From Nitriliruptoraceae bacterium (GTDB lineage: Bacteria > Actinomycetota > Nitriliruptoria > Nitriliruptorales > Nitriliruptoraceae), in the NCBI GenBank assembly GCA_007121785.1, contig SKJX01000228.1, forward strand, positions 1 to 36,156: 36,156 bases of DNA, written 5' to 3'. The notes below the pieces were generated by a model. The model was given only the letters and a program-made list of their open reading frames with translations, searched no databases and was not told the DNA's origin. Positions 15,009 to 22,365 of this stretch are shown one piece after another. A program made the translations under genes and the position numbers. Within the stretch, counting starts at the first letter, position 1. Each line of letters begins with the position of its first letter.

Positions 15009-15331
15009 CCACACCCTCCCGCTTCGCCGGACGTCGCTCACGCCGTGAGCTCGTGATCCCGGTTGCCGGCCCGCGATGGATGTGCTGGTACGGACAGTCC
15101 CCACCGTCGTGGTCGCACGTCGGAGACGTTGCGCCTCCCCGACCAACCGCGCAAGCCAGGCCCTCGCCAGCGCACGTTCCGGTCGAACGGCCATCCAGCA
15201 ACGCACAACCGCTGATGGGACGTCTGCACCTGTCGCCGATACACGCCCACGCCGCAGGATGCGACCACGACCGCGCTCGGATCGGGGCATCCCCCGCCGG
15301 GGCGGTGACACCGACCCGCGACAGGGTGACG
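15009..15331. other. Divergent intergenic region
   Basis: The 323 bases between the regulator start and the small gene at 15332 carry long open frames only because of high GC content; none shows a recognisable protein. It presumably holds both promoters, but I see no clear operator or -35/-10 pair. Confidence 0.45.
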
Positions 15332-15667
15332 ATGGACCGGTCCGGGTGTGACGGGGTCGACGGTCGCGACCGACCTGCGACCACCCCGCGACACGAACCC
15401 AACGGCGAGACGTCCGGTCGGACCGGCCCGGATGCGCGCTGGCTCGCCGGCTTCGCGATCGCACGAGCGACCGCGATGGATCGGGCCACCGACGACGCCA
15501 TCGACGATCTGGTCGCAGTCGTGCTCGGGATCGCCGCCAGCAACGGGACCGAGCCGGTGAAGGAGCTCCGCCACGCCGCCGACCTCGTCGCGGAGGTCGA
15601 GTACGTGGACGAGCCAACCCGCAGTCGGACCCTGCACCTCATGGGCCGCGCCCGGAAGTATCTCTAG
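15332..15667 (+). CDS. Hypothetical small helical protein
   Basis: A 111-residue protein from the ATG at 15332. After a polar, Arg/Gly-rich first 30 residues it is regularly alpha-helical: RWLAGFAIARATAMDRATDD, then IDDLVAVVLGIAASNG and VKELRHAADLVAEVEYVD, ending in LHLMGRARKYL. I do not recognise a family. A terminator-like hairpin five bases after its TAG (15672-15699) supports its being a real transcription unit. It is divergent from the degenerate response regulator and could be one of its targets. Longer upstream starts in the same frame add sequence of non-coding character. Confidence 0.55.
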   Translation: MDRSGCDGVDGRDRPATTPRHEPNGETSGRTGPDARWLAGFAIARATAMDRATDDAIDDLVAVVLGIAASNGTEPVKELRHAADLVAEVEYVDEPTRSRTLHLMGRARKYL

Positions 15668-15671
15668 CCCT

Positions 15672-15699
15672 GCGCCACCGAGGGACCGGTCCGTGGCGC
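15672..15699 (+). terminator. Hairpin after the small hypothetical gene
   Basis: GCGCCAC (15672-15678) and GTGGCGC (15693-15699) form a 7-bp stem whose loop contains the palindrome GGACCGGTCC (15683-15692). It follows the stop codon at 15665-15667 directly. Confidence 0.5.
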
Positions 15700-15815
15700 G
15701 AACGGCAGCGAGCAACCCTCCAGTGGTGAGGCGACACCCAGCGAGAGGGCAAGATGAGTGCGTGCATGAACGGGTTTCGACCCCTTGAGCTCACGGGCCC
15801 GCGCTCAGGTAGTCG

Positions 15816-16034
15816 TTGCAACGCCACGGCTCGCTGAACGGCCAGAGTGTGGTTCTCGAGTCGGAGGTGGGGCGGGTGCCCGGAGCACGGTTGACGACCG
15901 ACGAACGTGAGGAGATCTCGCTGGGTTTGGCTACAGAACGCCGTTTGGCGGACATCGCACGACCGCTCGATCGGCCGACTTCCACGGTCGCTCGTGTGGT
16001 CGAGCGCAACGGAGGCCGGGCCGCCGGCTCATGA
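15816..16034 (+). pseudogene. IS30-family transposase remnant (N-terminal HTH only)
   Basis: A 72-codon frame contains LTTDEREEISLGL, ERRLADIARPL and RPTSTVARVVERNGGR. This is the conserved N-terminal HTH of IS30-type transposases. It stops at 16034, and the remaining ~300 residues with the DDE catalytic core are absent. The sequence GTCGTTGCAACG just upstream (~15812-15823) resembles the terminal region of such elements. The fragment is abruptly joined to an unrelated acyltransferase scrap, which points to deletion after insertion. Confidence 0.75.
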
Positions 16035-16100
16035 CGATCTACCTGTGGCACCAGACGGCGATGCTCGCCGTCGCCAACGCGACGACCCTCACCACCTCGC
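16016..16100 (+). pseudogene. Acyltransferase-3-like fragment
   Basis: Overlapping the end of the IS30 remnant in another frame is a short stretch reading TIYLWHQTAMLAVANAT. The YLWH motif followed by small hydrophobics is characteristic of the last helices of membrane acyltransferase-3 proteins. Only ~25 residues survive, and the following sequence up to 16373 shows no continuation that I can support. The call rests on one motif. Confidence 0.45.
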
Positions 16101-16373
16101 CGATGGCGAACGGCTCTACCAGCGTCCGGTCTCCCACGGCACAGCCAGCCACGACCTCCCGCTGGCCACCCCGGGGCGGAGCTGACCCGACCGGTGGCCT
16201 GAGCGGGGACCATCGGCCCTGGTTCGACGTCGCGATGGGGGCATGGTCATGGGTGCAACGTTCGTGATGTGCACGGCAGCTGGGCCCTACGACGATCCGA
16301 AGGCACCCGGCTGCCAGACCGCAGCAGCGGTGAACGTTCGAACCTGACCCGAACTGCCAGGGAAGGCACCCAC

Positions 16374-16817
16374 ATGAACCGGCTCGTCCCACGGCGAACT
16401 TCCACGCCAGCCCGCTCCAGCGCCGCGGATCTCCTCGACGAACTCGACCGGCTCCGCAACCTCGTGTTCGAGCCCTTCGGCTCGACCGAGGTCGGCGACT
16501 GGGCTCCGGCCCTGGCCGACCTCGAGGAACGCGACGACGAGTTCGTCGTCAACGTCGAGGTACCAGGCTTCGATCAGGAGGAGATCCAGATCGAACTCGA
16601 CGGCCGGCGACTGCTGGTCCACGCCGAACGCAGCGAGGAGCGGCGTGAGGGCACCATGCGCGCCTCCACGCGCACCTCAGGGCACCTCCATCACGAGGTG
16701 CTGCTGCCCGCCGAGGTGGACCGCGAGGGCATCCAAGCATCCCTCGAGCAAGGCGTCCTCAGCGTCCGCCTGCCCAAGGCCGAACAGAGCGAACGGCGCA
16801 CCATCGACATCACCTGA
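16374..16817 (+). CDS. Small heat-shock protein, Hsp20/alpha-crystallin family
   Basis: A 147-residue ATP-independent holdase chaperone that binds unfolding proteins and forms large oligomers in the cytosol. The alpha-crystallin domain occupies ~40-140. It contains DEFVVNVEVPGFDQEEIQIE, LLVHAERSEERREG and HHEVLLPAEVDREGIQASLE, then GVLSVRLPKAE, which includes the hallmark G-V-L near the end. The N-terminus (~40 residues) has the usual ERP..L/F-type helix, LRNLVFEPFG. The ATG at 16374 is chosen because GGAAGG lies seven bases upstream; longer frames add non-conserved sequence. GAACGTTC (16332-16339), a perfect palindrome 35 bases before the start, could be an operator. It is intact amid decayed neighbours. 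Confidence 0.93.
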   Translation: MNRLVPRRTSTPARSSAADLLDELDRLRNLVFEPFGSTEVGDWAPALADLEERDDEFVVNVEVPGFDQEEIQIELDGRRLLVHAERSEERREGTMRASTRTSGHLHHEVLLPAEVDREGIQASLEQGVLSVRLPKAEQSERRTIDIT

Positions 16818-16897
16818 CGCGACGGGTCCAGACCTCATCCCTCGGGGCGTCGCGGACTGGTGCCCCCGGGATGGCGGTCGGCTACGGCGCCGACCGC
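16818..16897 (+). terminator. Two hairpins after the Hsp20 gene
   Basis: CGCGACG (16818-16824) and CGTCGCG (16848-16854) start right after the stop codon with a long loop. GCGGTCGG (16874-16881) and CCGACCGC (16890-16897) form a perfect 8-bp stem. The second is the more convincing terminator. Confidence 0.5.
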
Positions 16898-17515
16898 GAC
16901 CCACCCGCGAGTAGCCGCCACCCTCCACAGCCGACGACCCGGGCCGCATCTGCGACGTGCCGACCACGATCGAGGCATCGACGCAACTCGTGACGTCGTT
17001 CCGCACCTCTCGGCCGTGGCAATCTGGAGCCCGATCGTCGCACGCCGCCCCGAGATATCCCACGGCTCCAAGTGTCGAGCGCCGATGGTGAGGCGGTCTC
17101 CCCGAGGGCGGTCCTTCCCCGCGGGCGCCGGGAGCAGGGTCGCGGGCCCGCTGGACCTCACCCGTAGCGCGTCTGCGTCTCGATCCGCAGGTTCACACCC
17201 CTGCTGGTGCCATGCCGGCCGCTCGAGTGCGCGGGTGATGGGCGTCGCGGATCGTGCAGCGTCGAGGGCGAACGGTCCGACGATCGAGGCCGGTGCGACG
17301 AACACTCAGAACCGGCATGGACCTGTTGCTCGTCGGGGATGGGCCCATGGCCCCTCCCCGAACGACCGCCGAACGTCGATGGTGTGAAGCGGCATGGGCG
17401 ACACGAGGCGGCTGGCCGCCGTGACCTGGTCGGCGACGGCTGAACCGCCACGAGCTGCCCGGCCGCGACCTCGGGGTCGCGTCCACCGGGACAGACCCAT
17501 GCCGAGACAGGAGTC
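16898..17515. other. Long stretch without a recognisable gene
   Basis: About 620 bases between the Hsp20 terminators and the flavodoxin remnant. Frames are open on both strands because of the high GC content, but their residue composition (Arg/Pro/Ser-rich, no hydrophobic periodicity) and lack of ribosome-binding sites argue against genes. Given the broken genes on both sides, it may be decayed coding DNA. Confidence 0.5.
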
Positions 17516-17518
17516 ATG

Positions 17519-17746
17519 ATGCGGGTCCTGGTCACCGCCGCGTCGAAGCACGGTGCCACATCGGAGATCGCCGCGCGCGATCACCGGCTCTTCGCGGGAC
17601 GGCTCGATCGCTCGCTTCTCGGCTTCGGTGACAAGGCGATCGTCGTCGCGCTCCGCGCTCCGCAGGGAGACTTCCGTGACTGGGATGCGATCCACGGGTG
17701 GGTGGACGACATCTCCAGGGACCTCGCACCGGATGAACGGCCGTGA
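17519..17746 (+). pseudogene. Flavodoxin-domain (HemG-like) gene with internal in-frame deletion
   Basis: The frame encodes only ~75 residues. It begins as a flavodoxin of the menaquinone-dependent protoporphyrinogen oxidase type, MRVLVTAASKHGATSEIA, which carries the first FMN-phosphate loop. It jumps directly to the family's C-terminal block, ARDHRLFAGRLDRSLLGFGD, then VALRAPQGDFRDWDAI and GWVDDISRDLA. Normal members have about 170-180 residues, so ~100 residues with most of the FMN site are missing between about residues 18 and 20, with the frame kept. AGGAG lies five bases before the ATG at 17519, so a short product could still be made, but it should not bind flavin. It lies ~100 bases upstream of the GNAT gene. 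Confidence 0.8.
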
Positions 17747-17849
17747 CGCGCAGGTCCTGGCGGCGGGACCTGCGCTGCTGAGCCCGGTCCTGCCCATCTT
17801 CGCTGACGTGCGTGACGACCGGCGCGGACCGTTCGAGAGGAGCTCCAGC

Positions 17850-18569
17850 ATGACCCCGACGAAGGCTCCGGCACGGAGCTCCGCGCCACGCTCGACCACC
17901 GCGGTCGAGGTCCGCGTCCTCACGGCCGAGCACCTTGATTCTGCGGTCGACGTGCTCGCGCGCGGGTTCGCCGAGGAGCCGGGAAACGTCGCGCTGCTCC
18001 CTGACGCGGAGAGCAGGGCCACGATGCTGCGGGTCGGGTCCCGTTTGGAACTGGGTCGGACGATGCCCCTGGGCACCGTCCACGTCGCCCTGGTGGATGA
18101 CGCCGTCGGTGGGGTCGCGGTCTGGCATCCCCCCGGGCGGGGCGCCGGGTCACTGTCTGGTCTCAGCCAGGCCGTCGTTCGATCGCTGTCCGCCGTCCCG
18201 AGCCTGCTTCGCCCCGTCCCACACAAGGCGTCGGTGCTGCTGCGCCACTCCCGAGCGGCTCTCCCGCTGGTCCTCGCCCGCCATCGGGCCGTTGCCCGAG
18301 CGTCGGCCGGTCCCAGCTGGCACCTCGCCTTCCTCGCCACCTCCCCGGAGTTCCGCGGGCGCGGGCTGGCCCGCAGCCTGCTGGATCGGCAACTCCAGCG
18401 GTGCGACGAGGACGGCACACCGGCATGGCTGGAGACCACCGACCCGGCAAACCCGCCGATCTACGAACGCTTCGGGTTCGAGATCGTCACCCACCTCGAG
18501 GACGCTGCCTGGCTTCCGGGTCTGTGGGTGATGCGGCGCGAGCCTGCGAGCCAGGAGCAGGCCGCATGA
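17850..18569 (+). CDS. GNAT-family N-acetyltransferase
   Basis: A 239-residue protein with GAGAGGAG seven bases before the ATG at 17850. The acetyl-CoA binding motif A is at the C-terminal side: HLAFLATSPEFRGRGLARSL, with the R-G-x-G-L/A loop that holds the CoA pyrophosphate. It is followed by AWLETTDPANPPIYERFGFE, the usual motif B with the Y-x-x-x-G-F turn. The N-terminal half (VEVRVLTAEHLDSAVDVLAR) and a helical insert of ~60 residues before motif A suggest a specialised acceptor site. The acceptor is unknown. Its stop overlaps the ATG of the TMEM175-type gene (ATGA), so both were once translationally coupled. Confidence 0.88.
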   Translation: MTPTKAPARSSAPRSTTAVEVRVLTAEHLDSAVDVLARGFAEEPGNVALLPDAESRATMLRVGSRLELGRTMPLGTVHVALVDDAVGGVAVWHPPGRGAGSLSGLSQAVVRSLSAVPSLLRPVPHKASVLLRHSRAALPLVLARHRAVARASAGPSWHLAFLATSPEFRGRGLARSLLDRQLQRCDEDGTPAWLETTDPANPPIYERFGFEIVTHLEDAAWLPGLWVMRREPASQEQAA

Positions 18570-19034
18570 CCGTCCCGGATGCCCCATCCTCATCCGCTTC
18601 CGACCAGCGGCATGGCCGCGACTCCCAGGAGTTCACGCGGTTGGTGAACCTCAGCGACGCGGTGTTCGCCATCGCCATGACCTTGCTGGTGCTGACGGTC
18701 GATGTCCCCGATGTGCCCGCCCCCGAACTGGCCGCTGCCTTGCTCGCGGACCTGCCGCAGATCGGCGCCTACGCGCTGGCGTTCGCGCTCGTGGCCAGCC
18801 AGTGGTACGCGCACCGCAAGCTGTTCCAGCGCCTGGCCCCTGGACCGAGCCGCTGCCAACCCCCGTCTACCGACGCACCATCGCCGCCTTCTCGCTTGGC
18901 GCGGCCACCCGGTCATCGGGGTTGCCGTTTCCTTCTGGGCGCCATGGCTCGCCCTGTTGCTCGCCGTGCTGCAGAGCGCCCCCGTCGTCGTCGTGCTGCA
19001 CCGCTCGCCGGCCGGCTACCGACACTGGTTCTGA
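18566..19034 (+). pseudogene. TMEM175/DUF1211-type potassium channel gene, frameshifted and shortened
   Basis: The first ~95 codons are a good TMEM175 start: FTRLVNLSDAVFAIAMTLLV, with the (F/L)-S-D-A-x-F-A selectivity-helix motif, and IGAYALAFALVASQWYAHRK. The homology then leaves the frame at about 18840. LPTPVYRRTIAAFSLGAA reads in a second frame (~18850-18900), and HPVIGVAVSFWAPWLALLLA with VVVVLHRSPAGYRHW in a third, ending with a TGA at 19032-19034. Bacterial members have ~200 residues with six helices; a central helical pair also appears to be missing. At least two frame changes plus a deletion make it non-functional as a channel unless sequencing errors are involved. It is coupled to the GNAT gene. 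Confidence 0.78.
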
Positions 19035-19077
19035 CCGGCCGGAGCGGCACACACCTCTGCGGACGGATGGGCGACCG

Positions 19078-19698
19078 TCAGGGGCTCGAGGTCGGTACAT
19101 CCGGGAGGTCGGCGGCGGTTCGGGAGCGAAGCAGGTACCCGTACCCGACACCGACCGCGAGACCTGCGGCGTGGGCGGTGCTGCTGACCCAGTCGCCGAT
19201 GCCGATGACCGGGGCGAGCTGGGCCACCAGCAGCACGATCACGACCTTGTCGAGGGGCAGCTTGTCCCACCATGCGCGACGGGGTAGGGCCGCCACCGCG
19301 CCCACCAGGCCCAGGAACGCCGCCGAAGGACCGAGGGATCGTGCATCGAACCCGGTTGCTTCGGCGGTCGCGACCAGCGCGAGCGAGCCGGCGAGTCCAG
19401 CCAGCAGGTAGACACCCAGCAGGTGGGCTGAGCTGGCCCAGCGCTCGATGCGCGGACCGAACAGCACGATCATCAGGACGGTCCCCGCGATGTGGACGAG
19501 CACCTGAGTCGAGAAGAACACCGTGAGCAGCGTCCAGGGCTGCGCCGCGACACCCTCCCAGCTCGGGGGCAGCGAGACAACGTCGAAGAGCCGGGCATCG
19601 AGGTTGATCGCGATGAAGGCCAGGACGTTGACGACGACCAACGCCGTCGAGATCGGTGCCGCAGCGATAGTGCCGCGGACGTCCGGGATCCGCATCAC
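19078..19698 (-). CDS. Rhomboid-family intramembrane serine protease
   Basis: A 206-residue membrane protein with about six hydrophobic segments. The pattern is that of rhomboids: QPWTLLTVFFSTQVLVHIAG and FGPRIERWASSAHLLGVYLL in the first half, then LGPSAAFLG with the catalytic Ser125 in a G-x-S-x setting. STAHAAGLAVGVGYGYLL follows, with the catalytic His176 on the last helix. The catalytic motif reads GPSA rather than the most common GxSG, which is found in other members. Rhomboids cut transmembrane helices of membrane proteins; the substrate here is unknown. The gene converges on the broken TMEM175 gene and appears to be a single-gene unit. Confidence 0.85.
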   Translation of the reverse strand: MMRIPDVRGTIAAAPISTALVVVNVLAFIAINLDARLFDVVSLPPSWEGVAAQPWTLLTVFFSTQVLVHIAGTVLMIVLFGPRIERWASSAHLLGVYLLAGLAGSLALVATAEATGFDARSLGPSAAFLGLVGAVAALPRRAWWDKLPLDKVVIVLLVAQLAPVIGIGDWVSSTAHAAGLAVGVGYGYLLRSRTAADLPDVPTSSP

Positions 19699-20175
19699 GG
19701 TTCCTCTGCCTCAGGATGGACGTGTTGGTGTCAGGCCGCGGCACCGCCCGAACACCGTGCGACGGCGTGGCTCACGCGTACGTCATCGTCCGACTGCTGG
19801 AGGGCGGCAGACAGGGTCGACGGTCCTGGCCGGAGGAGCCCTTCGCTCGTCCGTAGCGGACGGTCGGATGGACCTGGGCCTGACGCCGCTGCCAGCCAGG
19901 AGGTAGGGGCCAGGAGCGAAGCGAGGTGGGTCGGTGCTCCTGCGCAACCGGGGTTGCGACTTCTCTGGACAGGACGTCGCGCCGGTGCTCCTGCGGAAGC
20001 ACCGCTACCGAAGCCCTCCTGGATCCGCTGAGCAGGGTGCGGCGCGCTCTCGGGTCCTTGGACCCTGCGGCGGGCCTGTGACACGGCGGATGCTGGGAGC
20101 CGACGGGCGCGGTCGCGCGCTCAGGGTTCGAACGCTGCGGCGTCTGGGCCACGCGGGCTTGAAACGGAGGTTGCC
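19699..20175. other. 480-bp intergenic region with repeats and hairpins
   Basis: No gene is supported. CGGTGCTCCTGCG occurs at 19932-19944 and 19983-19995. Three hairpins are visible: CGCAAC/GTTGCG (19943-19948 with 19953-19958), CGGTGCT/AGCACCG (19983-19989 with 19998-20004) and GGGTCC-TT-GGACCC (20052-20065). The density of structure suggests a repeat element, a small RNA or decayed mobile DNA. The start of the downstream gene has its own GGAGG at 20166-20170. Confidence 0.5.
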
Positions 20176-21240
20176 ATGGCCGACTCGGTCACCGCCACGA
20201 GCCCTGTCGCGTTTGAGCTGTCGACGCTGCGCGGTTTGCTGCTCATCGACCTGGCCGACGACCCGACCTATCGGACGTTGGAGCCGCAGCTGATCGACGG
20301 CGCCGAGGGGGTCGGGCTGACCCTGCTCGCCTGGCGCCATGACGGTCAGGTCGAGCTGTATGCCGACGAGCACGTGCCGGTCGATGGATCGGGCTACGAC
20401 GGCCTCGAGCAGGGCCTGGCCGGCATCCAACGCACCGCGTTCGAGCCGGGGCGTTTCGAGATCACCGACGACGGTCTGAAGCTCGACATCGGCATCTCGG
20501 CACCCAACGGACGTCGGTTCGAGCTTCGCATCCACGAGCACCTCAAGGGTCGCCGGGACCACTTCCCGATGCTCGCGCCGGTCGGAGGGTCGTTCAACGC
20601 GCCGGCGTTCTTCCCGTTCCTGTGGCTGCCGACGTTGTCCTTCGTGCCGGTACGCCGGACCGAGGTGACCCTGCGGGTCGACGGACAGCCCCGTGCCATC
20701 AGCCGGTTGCCGCTGCCCATCGGGGGGCATCGCTGCTTCATGGCCAGGTATGACCTCGACGCCATGGTGTGCCAGCTCAACCCCAGCTGGGCGACCGACC
20801 CGTCGCAGACGCCGGCCGGTGCGACCGGAGCGTCGCACCAAGCCCAGCGGGACCTCGTCGACGTGGATGGACAGCCCGCCCTGGCCGGCCTGCGGGTCCG
20901 TCGTGGGGCCCACAGCTGCGCCGTGCGGCTGGATCCGCCGCTGCTCGACCCCCTGCGTGTGGCCCCACCAGCACACCTCCAGGGATCCGTGCAGCTGCAG
21001 GCGGACGGGGCCACCGAACTGCATGGACGCTACGAGCTCGAGCACACGGGTGAGCGGGTGACGCTGATCATCGACCGGATCGGCCCGTGGCGGACCCGGC
21101 AACGCCGGCCGCTGCTCGCGGTCCTGTTCCGCCTGCCGGTCTTCCGCCGCTGGCCGACGACCTACCGCTGGGAAGCGACACTGGATCTCACGGCCGCCTC
21201 GGAGGCGACGTGGACCTCGCGATGGTCACGCGACACATGA
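20176..21240 (+). CDS. Hypothetical beta-rich protein
   Basis: A 354-residue protein with a clear ribosome-binding site (GGAGG five bases before the ATG). It has no signal peptide, transmembrane helix or known motif. The composition and alternation (for example LSTLRGLLLIDLADD, RFEITDDGLKLDIGIS, RRFELRIHEHLKG, EVTLRVDGQPRAISRLPLPI) indicate many beta strands, as in lipocalin-like or beta-barrel proteins with an internal ligand. FNAPAFFPFLWLPTLSFVP in the middle is a hydrophobic patch. The Arg-rich end (RQRRPLLAVLFRLPVFRRWP) could contact membranes. I do not recognise the family. The gene at 21316 follows on the same strand after 75 bases. Confidence 0.7.
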   Translation: MADSVTATSPVAFELSTLRGLLLIDLADDPTYRTLEPQLIDGAEGVGLTLLAWRHDGQVELYADEHVPVDGSGYDGLEQGLAGIQRTAFEPGRFEITDDGLKLDIGISAPNGRRFELRIHEHLKGRRDHFPMLAPVGGSFNAPAFFPFLWLPTLSFVPVRRTEVTLRVDGQPRAISRLPLPIGGHRCFMARYDLDAMVCQLNPSWATDPSQTPAGATGASHQAQRDLVDVDGQPALAGLRVRRGAHSCAVRLDPPLLDPLRVAPPAHLQGSVQLQADGATELHGRYELEHTGERVTLIIDRIGPWRTRQRRPLLAVLFRLPVFRRWPTTYRWEATLDLTAASEATWTSRWSRDT

Positions 21241-21315
21241 GCGCCTCTCGCAGGTCATGCCCATCAGCATGGAACCCGCCGCCGGTCGCGGCGGGCGGGA
21301 ACCAGGGGACGAGCG

Positions 21316-22116
21316 ATGGGCGGTGACCGAGGCGAGTTGCTGCAGCGGTTCCATGGGCACCTCCACGACGTGTGGTGTCGGCTCGCCCTGTCGGTCCCGG
21401 GAGGGTGGGTCGAGGAGGCGAGCGGCCTGAGGTGCATCGCAACGGGGTCGAGCAGCCCATCGTTCAACCTGGCGCTCTCGGGGGAAACCCTGCGCGATCC
21501 TCGGGTCGCGTTGGATGCGGCCCACGACCGTTTCGGTGGGGTCGGGCTGCGCTGGCTGTTGAAGCTGCATCCGGAACTCGACCGCGAGATGGTCGTGCAC
21601 GCGCAACACCGCGGGCTCGAACTCGACGCCGAGCCGGTCTACGGGATGCCCATCGGATCCTGGGCCGCGACGGCAGTGCTCCCGTCCGCTGCCCCGCTGT
21701 CGGTCAGCGTGGCCGGACAGGACACCATCGATGACGCCGTCCGCTGCTTCGCAGAGGCGTTCGACGCCGACCCGGCCGCGGTCAGCCGCGAACTCGGACC
21801 CAACCTGCTGACCGTCCCGTCGTTCACCGTCTTCGTCGGGTACCTGGCGGGAGAACCGGTCGCCAGCTCCATGCTGGCTAGCACGCGCAGCGTCGACCTG
21901 GCGGGCATCTACAGCGTCGCTACCCGCCCCACCCACCGCGGTCGGGGCTTCGGTACCGCCCTCACGGCCGCAGCTCTCAGAGCGGCGGGCGAGCAGGGCT
22001 ACGACACCGCCGTCCTCGAACCTTCGCCGTCGGGCGCCCCGATGTACCGGCGGATGGGCTTCGAACCCCTCACCACCTACCTCGAAGCGGTCATCGCGCC
22101 CCACCACGGGCCTTGA
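21316..22116 (+). CDS. GNAT-family N-acetyltransferase with N-terminal extension
   Basis: A 266-residue protein. The GNAT fold is at ~140-262: FTVFVGYLAGEPVASSMLAS, then AGIYSVATRPTHRGRGFGTA with the R-G-x-G-x-G/A acetyl-CoA loop, and APMYRRMGFEPLTTY with the final beta strand. The first ~130 residues (HDVWCRLALSVPGGWVEEAS, GVGLRWLLKLHPELD) form a second, degenerate GNAT-like or substrate domain. This two-part layout is common in uncharacterised actinobacterial GNATs. The acceptor is unknown. It may be co-transcribed with the hypothetical gene before it. Confidence 0.85.
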   Translation: MGGDRGELLQRFHGHLHDVWCRLALSVPGGWVEEASGLRCIATGSSSPSFNLALSGETLRDPRVALDAAHDRFGGVGLRWLLKLHPELDREMVVHAQHRGLELDAEPVYGMPIGSWAATAVLPSAAPLSVSVAGQDTIDDAVRCFAEAFDADPAAVSRELGPNLLTVPSFTVFVGYLAGEPVASSMLASTRSVDLAGIYSVATRPTHRGRGFGTALTAAALRAAGEQGYDTAVLEPSPSGAPMYRRMGFEPLTTYLEAVIAPHHGP

Positions 22117-22172
22117 CGCCCCGACGGTGGGGTACCGCCGCATCTGCCGGACCCACGGAGCGCCACCGACCC

Positions 22173-22260
22173 CCCTGAGTAGCCCTGTGTCAAGCAGCGG
22201 TGGCGATTTCGAGTTTGCGGTGGCCGCCGTGGAGGTGGCGCCTCACACCAGTCGCCGTCC
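22173..22260. mobile_element. Probable insertion-sequence end (IS21-like) with shared 20-bp repeat
   Basis: The 20-base sequence at 22173-22192 is the exact reverse complement of 1465-1484. It continues into TGTGTCAAGCAGCGGTGGCG and a run of GGTGGC/CGGTGGCCGCC repeats (22198-22245). Terminal TGTxxCAAG and repeated GGTGGC-type transposase sites are what I expect at an IS21-type end. No transposase gene is present. The rest of 22117-22365 shows no gene. Confidence 0.4.
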
Positions 22261-22365
22261 ACCATGCGGGACAGCTGTCCCTACGACAGCGACGCTCGAT
22301 GCCGTTCGCTCGCTCCAGCACCGCAACGGGCCGCGATCCCGGCAGCGGAGCGAAGGAGCGAGCGG

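Noticed and set aside
15053-15331. N-terminal extension of the small helical gene at 15332
   Set aside because: The extra ~90 codons are Pro/His/Arg-rich without helix periodicity and start without a ribosome-binding site.
16860-17387. Open frames on both strands after the Hsp20 gene
   Set aside because: Long only because of GC content; no motif, no ribosome-binding site, no hydrophobic pattern.
19731-20152. Open frames on both strands between the rhomboid gene and 20176
   Set aside because: The frames coincide with direct repeats and hairpins and have no protein features; the repeat structure explains the repeated peptide pieces.
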